Shown piece after piece: positions 36,997 through 42,920 of a DNA stretch of 42,920 bases. The notes under the pieces were generated by a model that was given only the letters and a program-made list of their open reading frames with translations, did not search any database and had not been told where the DNA came from. The stretch is from Ministeria vibrans ATCC 50519 (taxonomy: Eukaryota > Opisthokonta > Filasterea): contig CALSCP010002675.1 in the NCBI GenBank assembly GCA_943704425.1, forward strand, positions 43,709 through 86,628. Direction: 5' to 3'. Positions within the stretch are counted from its first letter, which is position 1. Every line of letters starts with the position of its first letter. The position numbers and the translations under genes are program-made.

Positions 36997-39900
36997 CTAG
37001 AACAGCTCACTGTCACTTCCTTCGTCTGCAAAGCGCTGCGAGTTCATAAACACAGGATCGACAAACAGCGATGGGTCATCGGTAAGAGGAGGAGGAGCGG
37101 GTGTGTCGTGCACGCGCTCAGCCAACGGCTCGACAGCGGTACGGTTCTTGAGGATGCTGCGTTGTTGACCAGTCGATGCGCGAATGCTCGGCTGCTTTGT
37201 GGCACGATCTGGGGTGATCATGGAAGCTTGGTGACCAAACGAGATGCGTCGTGTCATGGTGGGTTTGGGCTCGGCACCCCCTGGTGCTGGTGCTGGAGGC
37301 GGAGGCGGGGGCAACCAGTCGTCGTTGTTACTGGCGCTGGCACTGTTCCGCGATGTGTCAACAAAAGCAGTGGGCACACTCTCTGAGCCGGTGCGCGAGA
37401 TGGGTCGTGACTGGCGCTTCTCCCCCGCCACAACATTAGCGTCGCCCTGAAATGCACTCGGTACAATCACCGTACCCACTCCGGGATTCGGACGCGATTC
37501 GGCAGTCGTGGAGTCTACCACGTCGTCAGACTGGCCTTGGGCACGCGTGCGACGCGGACGAGACGACGATGAAGCAATAGCAGGAGATGCAAATGTGTCC
37601 AGTGGGGCATAGTTGGCCGGTGGATCGTCACGAATGACCGCAACAAATTCTGGAGAAGAGGATCGCGGAGGTTTCCCGGCAACGACAGGCGCCTGGTGAG
37701 CCGCCTCAGTCTTCGACTGTGTCACAAGGTGCGACGCTGGCTCCAACGCTGACGACCGTGGCTTGGAGGTCGGTGGCTTAGACGCATCCATGGTGGATGA
37801 GGGTCGCGAGCGGTGACGCCCGCCAATGGACGAGTTGCGTTTCTCGACGGGAACAACGCGAGCAACGCTCTGGAAGGCGGGTGGAACCACCACCGTACCA
37901 ACGTCTCGCGCCGCAATCTCTGCCGCTTCAGCTTCTTCGCGTTGCGTCGCTCTCGACAGCGCACCGACTGTTAGAGGCGCAGGGGCCGATTGTACCTTAG
38001 GAACCACTGTCGCTCGAGCAGGCTCGTCTCGAATGACAGCAATCGTTTCAGGCGACGGGGTGCGTGGCGGCTTGGGTGGTGCGGGTGTCAATGCGGGTGC
38101 TGGTTCGGGCACAAACACCAGGGGTGTCATCGGCTCGACCACGACCGCTTCGGGTTGGGCACTGCGCGACGTTCTCTCGTTGACACTTTTCGCCTTCGCA
38201 ACCGGCGACATGGGCTTGGGTTCGTGCACAGATTCAAAGTCCGCATAAGGGTCCACCGTGTTGTACAGATTGGTGGAGTTCGCCGGCCGTGCCATCATCT
38301 CGTACTCTTCGTCCTCGGGACGCAGCGATACCACCGGCTTGTACGCGCCCAGGTCTCGTTCGCCGTCTCCATAGAATGATCCCTGGTCCATGGCAAACTT
38401 GTCGCGAGGCTGTGGCGACGGACGTCGGTAACTCGTCTCTTGTCCGTAGGCCTGCTCGGGCCGCGGGTGCCAGCCTGGCATGTAGCCCATGTCATCATCC
38501 GAGGCGTGCGCATTCTTTGGCTGGCGTCCCATCGATGAGTACGCCATGGGGTTTTCGGCGAACAGATCTGCAATGCGAATCGACAGCGCTGTCTGCTCGC
38601 CACGCAGCTGACGGTGTCGCTCCGAGTAAGGATCGACCGACGCAAGTTCGGCGTCCACACGTCGCTTCTCCTCACGCAAGCGCGTCGCCTCGCGCGTAAA
38701 GAAATCTTCATCGTTGTAGCCGTGCGGTGTGTGTGAACTGGCGGGCGACGTTGGTGCAAACAGCCGTTGTGTAGTCGAACCATCACTACCGCCCGTCAGC
38801 GACCGTTCGCGGTACTTCTGGCCGTCAAAGCGCCCGAGACTTCGTCCGATGATGAGAGACGAGCGCAACTCCTCCGCCGAGCGCACCTCGCCCCCTCCAC
38901 CGCTACGCGAGCTGTCGGTGCGGCGCGGAGGCGGGCCGCGATTCATGCCCACCCCGCTGACTTCCATCTCAATTTGCTCTTGCAAATCGCGACGCGCAAT
39001 ATCCCGAAGCTTGCCTTCTCGGGCACGTCGACGCCAGCAGCAGCACAAGAGCAATAGGAGAAGTAACAAGAGAAGTGCCAAGCCCACACCAAGTCCAATG
39101 GCGAGTCCCGACGATGACGACGTCGGGTTGAGCGACGAACCCGTCGACGTGCCGGCGCCCAGACCGTACACACCAAACGGAGTCGTGGTCGCCCGTCGTC
39201 GTCGTCGTCGACTGCCCCCAACACAATATATCGCCGTCGTACCATCACTGCTCACAGTTAGCGTACCGTCCGTCACGAGTGCCCAGTCGTCAGTGCCGGG
39301 TCCAGAAGCGCGCAACAATGCAAGGGGCCCGTGGCGGAGCTCGACCGCGACGCAAAACGACATGCACACTTCGCTTTCAAACTGCTGGTCAAACGGCACA
39401 AAAGCAATGTAGTTACCGGGCACTGATGTATTAAGCGCACCCACACTGACATCGCTAATAGAGAGCACAGCAACGCCCACGGTCGCTGTGGACGACGCCG
39501 GAATGGCATTGGCACCGACCGCGAGCGAGTCACACACCGTCGACGCACTCACCGTCGCCGCGGCACCACCAGCAATCACCACCTGCGCACCAATGGCACA
39601 GTCGCCATCGGCAGTGCTGGCACCGTCACATCCTTGGTAGCGAATCTGACCGGACGGACAGGCAGTGCACGACACACACGAGGTCAGTCCTGTCAGGGGA
39701 GCATACGTATCCACTGGACACGCCGTGCACGAAGGCGCTCCCGTCGCACTAAAATACCCCGTGTCGCACGTATTGCACAGAGCTCCCGTCGTACCGGTGG
39801 TGCACGTGCACAAAAACGAGCCAAACGACGGCGTGGAGCACGTAGCGCCACCTTGACACGGCGACGATGCGCACTCATTAGCATCATTGGTACACAAGGC

Positions 39901-42900
39901 TCCGTCGTAGCCTGTGTTGCAAGTGCATGAAAACCCATTCACGGTGTCCACACATGTGGCACCATTGGCGCACGGCGACGACGCACACTCGTTGGTGTCC
40001 GTCGCACAGGTGATGCCGGAGTAGCCAGCGGCACAGTTGCACGTGTACGACACGACACCGTCGACGCAGGTTGCGCCATTGGAGCACGGGTTCGACGCGC
40101 AGTCGTCAATGTTTGTCTCGCACACAACGCCCATGTAGCCAGCAACACAGTTGCATGAAAAGCTATTCACGCCGTCGATACACGTGCCACCATTGATACA
40201 GAATGCACCGCAATTGTCAATGTTGGTTTGGCAAGTGTCGCCTTCAAAGCCACTCGCACACGCACACGTAAAGCCATTGACCGCGTCGGTGCACGTCGCG
40301 CCGTTCATGCAGGGCGACGAATCGCACTCGTTGTCGTTGGTCACACACAACGTGCCGGAGAATCCACTGGCGCACGTACAAGCGTACGAAACGACACCGT
40401 CTACACACGTCGCCCCGTTGGCACACGGTGAGGACGCACACTCGTCGTCGTTCACCTCGCAGTGAACGCCCGAAAATCCGGCCGCACACGTGCAGCTGTA
40501 GGTCGTCGTGAAGGTGCACGTGGCACCATTCGAGCACGGACTGCTCCCACACGTGTCCACCAGATCGCAGGTGGTGCCACCAAAGCCAGTGGCACACGCG
40601 CATGTGTAGCCATCGACGGCGTCCGTGCATGACCCACCGTTGACACACGGCGTCGATGCGCACTCGTCAATGTCCGTCTCGCACTGTGCACCCGTGTAAC
40701 CAGCAAGACACGTGCACACAAAGAGATCGGCGGTGCTGCCCAAGGAACAAGCGGCACCATTGGCACAGGGCGCTGACAAACACTCGGGTATGTCAGTCTC
40801 GCACTGCACGCCGGTGAAGCCCGACACACAGGTGCATACCCACGAATTGGGTGCATCCTCGACGCACGTACCACCGTTGGAGCAGGGCGACGACTCACAC
40901 TCGTTGATATCCGACTCACAGTGAGCACCCGTGAAACCCGAGACGCAACCACACGTAAACTGGTTTGCGCTTGGTCCCTCCACGCACGTGCCTCCATTGG
41001 TGCACGGACTCGACTCGCACTCGTTGATGTCTGACTGACAGAATAACCCTGAAAATCCCTCGGCGCACATGCACGCATACGAGGCAGCTCCGTCGACACA
41101 CGAGGCTCCATTGGAGCAAGGCGACGAAACACACTCGTCAATGTTTACCTGGCACTCCTCACCCGTAAATCCCGATGGACACTGGCACACAAACAAGCTG
41201 GGTGTTGCCGCATCGGTACACACGCCCCCGTTGCTGCAGGGCGACGACTCGCACTCGTCGACATTTCCCGAGCACGACACTCCTGTAAAGCCGGCGGTAC
41301 ATGTGCACACGTAAAGTCCCGGCGTGCCCTGGGCACACGTGCCACCATTGGTGCATGGACTCGACAGACACTCGTTGATGTCCACGGTGCACAGCGTGTC
41401 GGTGAATCCACTCGCACACACACAGACAAACTGATCGACCGCCGACTCAACACACGACGCACCATTGGCACACGGCGACGAGGCGCACTCGTCAATGTCA
41501 GACTCGCACTGAACACCCGCAAAGCCCGTCACACACGCACACTCAAAGTTGTCAATGCCATTCTCCGAACAGGAGCCTCCATTGGAGCAGGGAGACGACG
41601 CACACTCGTTAATGTCATCTGCACACAGGGTACCGGTGTAGCCGGCGGCGCAAGTGCACGAAAATCCATCGACACCATCCACACAGGTTGCTCCATTCGT
41701 GCACGGCGACGAGGCACACTCGTCCATGTTCACCGCACACGTGTCGCCGGTGAAGCCGCTGGCACACACACACACAAACAAGTCCGAGGAGAATCCCTGT
41801 CCGCACGACGCACCATTCATGCACGGCGACGACGCACACTCGTCCACGTCCAAGTCGCAGTGCGTGCCCGTAAATCCCGCGGCACACACGCATCCATAGC
41901 CGTCAACTCCATCGGTGCAGGTAGCACCGTTGGTGCACGGCGACGACTCGCACTCATCCACATTTTGGGCGCAGTGAACTCCAGTGAAACCCGATGCACA
42001 AGTACACATGTAGCCATCAATAGAGTCGGTACATGTGGCACCGTTGGTGCACGGCAACGAGGCGCACTCGTCCACATCCGATTCGCATTGTGCACCAGTA
42101 AAACCCGACGCACACACACACTCAAACAGGTTGGGCGAGTTGCCTTGCGAACAAACACCTCCATTGGAGCACGGGGACGAGTCACACTCGTCGTCGTCCA
42201 CCGTACAGAGTGTCCCTGAAAAGCCAGCGGCACACTGACACGTGAACATGTCTACGCCGTCGCTGCACGACGCACCATTGGCACACGGCGCCGAGGCGCA
42301 CTCGTCCACATCTGTTTCGCACACTTCGCCGGTGAATCCCGATGCGCACACGCACACAAACAAGTCGGGTTGCGATCCTTGCGAGCAAGTACCGCCATTC
42401 GAGCAGGGCGTCGACGAGCACTCGTCAAAGTCCGACTCGCAGTGCACGCCCAAAAAGCCACTGGAACACTCACACTCGAAGAGGTTCGGAAGCGACCCTT
42501 GCGAACAGGTGCCGCCGTTCAAGCAAGGTGACGACAAGCACTCGTCCACATCCGATTCACACTGGTCGCCGACAAAGCCCGCGTGGCAGCTACATGTGTA
42601 GCCATCCAAAGCGTCGGTACACGTGCCGGCGTTGTTGCACGGCGACGAGTCGCACTCGTTGATCTCCGACTCACAATTCTCACCGGTAAATCCGGACGCA
42701 CACGTGCACACGTACGAGCCTGGAACCACCTCGCCGCATGCACCGCCATTGGAGCACGGCGACGAGTCACACTCGACAATGTCCACCTCACAGTTGGAGC
42801 CAGTGTAGCCGCTAGCGCACGAGCACGTAAACGATGTAACGCCGTCAACACAAGTCGCACCGTTCTCACATGTGTTTGAAATGCAGTCGTCCATGTTGGT

Positions 42901-42920
42901 CTCGCACAGCGTGCCCGTGT
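36997..42920 (-). CDS. EGF-repeat single-pass membrane protein, 5' partial
   Basis: An intron-free frame runs from the right edge to a stop at 36997 (over 1970 residues; the N-terminus lies outside, since the frame stays open to 42920). It has 27 EGF-like repeats, mostly calcium-binding type (DECxSSPCxNGGTC, with the C-x-C-x8-C end). Then come a Cys-rich ephrin-receptor/GCC2-type module (CDTGYFSATGAPSCTACP), a beta-rich juxtamembrane domain, a six-Arg run (near 39190-39215) about 40 residues before the membrane, and a transmembrane helix (IGLGVGLALLLLLLLLLLCC, 39030-39105). The roughly 680-residue cytoplasmic tail has a coiled-coil stretch (TRLREEKRRVDAELASV), Tyr sites (EDEEYEMMARP, NLYNTVDPYADF), Pro-rich segments, and a duplicated module. 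Architecture resembles Notch-like or EGF-type holozoan receptors, but there is no LNR or ankyrin region, so Notch is rejected. Role probably adhesion or signalling; inferred only. Confidence 0.9.
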   Translation of the reverse strand, partial: TGTLCETNMDDCISNTCENGATCVDGVTSFTCSCASGYTGSNCEVDIVECDSSPCSNGGACGEVVPGSYVCTCASGFTGENCESEINECDSSPCNNAGTCTDALDGYTCSCHAGFVGDQCESDVDECLSSPCLNGGTCSQGSLPNLFECECSSGFLGVHCESDFDECSSTPCSNGGTCSQGSQPDLFVCVCASGFTGEVCETDVDECASAPCANGASCSDGVDMFTCQCAAGFSGTLCTVDDDECDSSPCSNGGVCSQGNSPNLFECVCASGFTGAQCESDVDECASLPCTNGATCTDSIDGYMCTCASGFTGVHCAQNVDECESSPCTNGATCTDGVDGYGCVCAAGFTGTHCDLDVDECASSPCMNGASCGQGFSSDLFVCVCASGFTGDTCAVNMDECASSPCTNGATCVDGVDGFSCTCAAGYTGTLCADDINECASSPCSNGGSCSENGIDNFECACVTGFAGVQCESDIDECASSPCANGASCVESAVDQFVCVCASGFTDTLCTVDINECLSSPCTNGGTCAQGTPGLYVCTCTAGFTGVSCSGNVDECESSPCSNGGVCTDAATPSLFVCQCPSGFTGEECQVNIDECVSSPCSNGASCVDGAASYACMCAEGFSGLFCQSDINECESSPCTNGGTCVEGPSANQFTCGCVSGFTGAHCESDINECESSPCSNGGTCVEDAPNSWVCTCVSGFTGVQCETDIPECLSAPCANGAACSLGSTADLFVCTCLAGYTGAQCETDIDECASTPCVNGGSCTDAVDGYTCACATGFGGTTCDLVDTCGSSPCSNGATCTFTTTYSCTCAAGFSGVHCEVNDDECASSPCANGATCVDGVVSYACTCASGFSGTLCVTNDNECDSSPCMNGATCTDAVNGFTCACASGFEGDTCQTNIDNCGAFCINGGTCIDGVNSFSCNCVAGYMGVVCETNIDDCASNPCSNGATCVDGVVSYTCNCAAGYSGITCATDTNECASSPCANGATCVDTVNGFSCTCNTGYDGALCTNDANECASSPCQGGATCSTPSFGSFLCTCTTGTTGALCNTCDTGYFSATGAPSCTACPVDTYAPLTGLTSCVSCTACPSGQIRYQGCDGASTADGDCAIGAQVVIAGGAAATVSASTVCDSLAVGANAIPASSTATVGVAVLSISDVSVGALNTSVPGNYIAFVPFDQQFESEVCMSFCVAVELRHGPLALLRASGPGTDDWALVTDGTLTVSSDGTTAIYCVGGSRRRRRRATTTPFGVYGLGAGTSTGSSLNPTSSSSGLAIGLGVGLALLLLLLLLLLCCCWRRRAREGKLRDIARRDLQEQIEMEVSGVGMNRGPPPRRTDSSRSGGGGEVRSAEELRSSLIIGRSLGRFDGQKYRERSLTGGSDGSTTQRLFAPTSPASSHTPHGYNDEDFFTREATRLREEKRRVDAELASVDPYSERHRQLRGEQTALSIRIADLFAENPMAYSSMGRQPKNAHASDDDMGYMPGWHPRPEQAYGQETSYRRPSPQPRDKFAMDQGSFYGDGERDLGAYKPVVSLRPEDEEYEMMARPANSTNLYNTVDPYADFESVHEPKPMSPVAKAKSVNERTSRSAQPEAVVVEPMTPLVFVPEPAPALTPAPPKPPRTPSPETIAVIRDEPARATVVPKVQSAPAPLTVGALSRATQREEAEAAEIAARDVGTVVVPPAFQSVARVVPVEKRNSSIGGRHRSRPSSTMDASKPPTSKPRSSALEPASHLVTQSKTEAAHQAPVVAGKPPRSSSPEFVAVIRDDPPANYAPLDTFASPAIASSSSRPRRTRAQGQSDDVVDSTTAESRPNPGVGTVIVPSAFQGDANVVAGEKRQSRPISRTGSESVPTAFVDTSRNSASASNNDDWLPPPPPPAPAPGGAEPKPTMTRRISFGHQASMITPDRATKQPSIRASTGQQRSILKNRTAVEPLAERVHDTPAPPPLTDDPSLFVDPVFMNSQRFADEGSDSELF

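Noticed and set aside
40151-42808. Many His/Thr/Ser-rich plus-strand ORFs opposite the EGF repeats
   Set aside because: They are shadows of the Cys-rich repeat coding sequence on the minus strand.
36997-42920. Notch receptor
   Set aside because: EGF repeats and a membrane helix are present, but no LNR modules, heterodimerisation domain or ankyrin repeats; the juxtamembrane and tail regions are unrelated.

Overview
This window reads as a compact nuclear genome segment from a eukaryote, most likely a unicellular opisthokont or holozoan relative of animals. The evidence is: (i) 48 GT-AG introns that I could place by joining reading frames, most of about 45-120 nt; (ii) protein families with closest textbook counterparts in animals (tail-anchored monoamine oxidase, POMT2, NOMO, ASCC2, CHK1 with a KA1 domain, a 27-EGF transmembrane receptor-like protein); (iii) abundant microsatellites and homopolymers in introns and spacers. 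The species cannot be fixed from the sequence alone. There is one 10-base assembly gap, at 25895-25904.

Layout: 1-868 (-) fragment of a non-LTR retrotransposon polyprotein; 1437-2373 (+) MOB4; 2633-3589 (+) PCMT1; 4130-10552 (-) large caspase-like/NB-ARC/TPR protein; 11189-13529 (-) long-form tRNase Z (ELAC2); 13652-16561 (+) POMT2; 16702-18708 (-) monoamine oxidase; 18946-20500 (-) CDK7; 20607-21368 (+) METTL23-like methyltransferase; 21756-24387 (+) unrecognised Ser/Pro/Gln-rich protein; 24413-26991 (-) ASCC2; 27076-31652 (+) NOMO; 31821-34202 (-) CHK1; 34763-36629 (+) PP2C phosphatase; 36997 to the right edge (-) EGF-repeat membrane protein, 5' end outside the window.

The genes are packed in divergent and convergent pairs. 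ELAC2/POMT2, CDK7/METTL23 and ASCC2/NOMO start 122, 106 and 84 bp apart and probably share promoters. The Ser/Pro/Gln-rich gene and ASCC2 converge with 25 bp between their stop codons, both of which lie inside AATAAA hexamers. Most genes are housekeeping (CDK activation and transcription, DNA-damage checkpoint, tRNA 3' processing, ER membrane-protein biogenesis and O-mannosylation, protein repair, STRIPAK signalling) and do not form one pathway.

The most unusual locus is 4130-10552. After adding a 63-nt intron at its 5' end, it encodes about 2119 residues: two caspase-like domains in tandem, both with damaged catalytic sites, then an NB-ARC ATPase, 15 TPRs and an unassigned C-terminal region. 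This is an NLR/STAND-type signalling architecture. All gene structures come from manual reading-frame and splice-site joining plus recall of family sequences; no search or transcript data were available.
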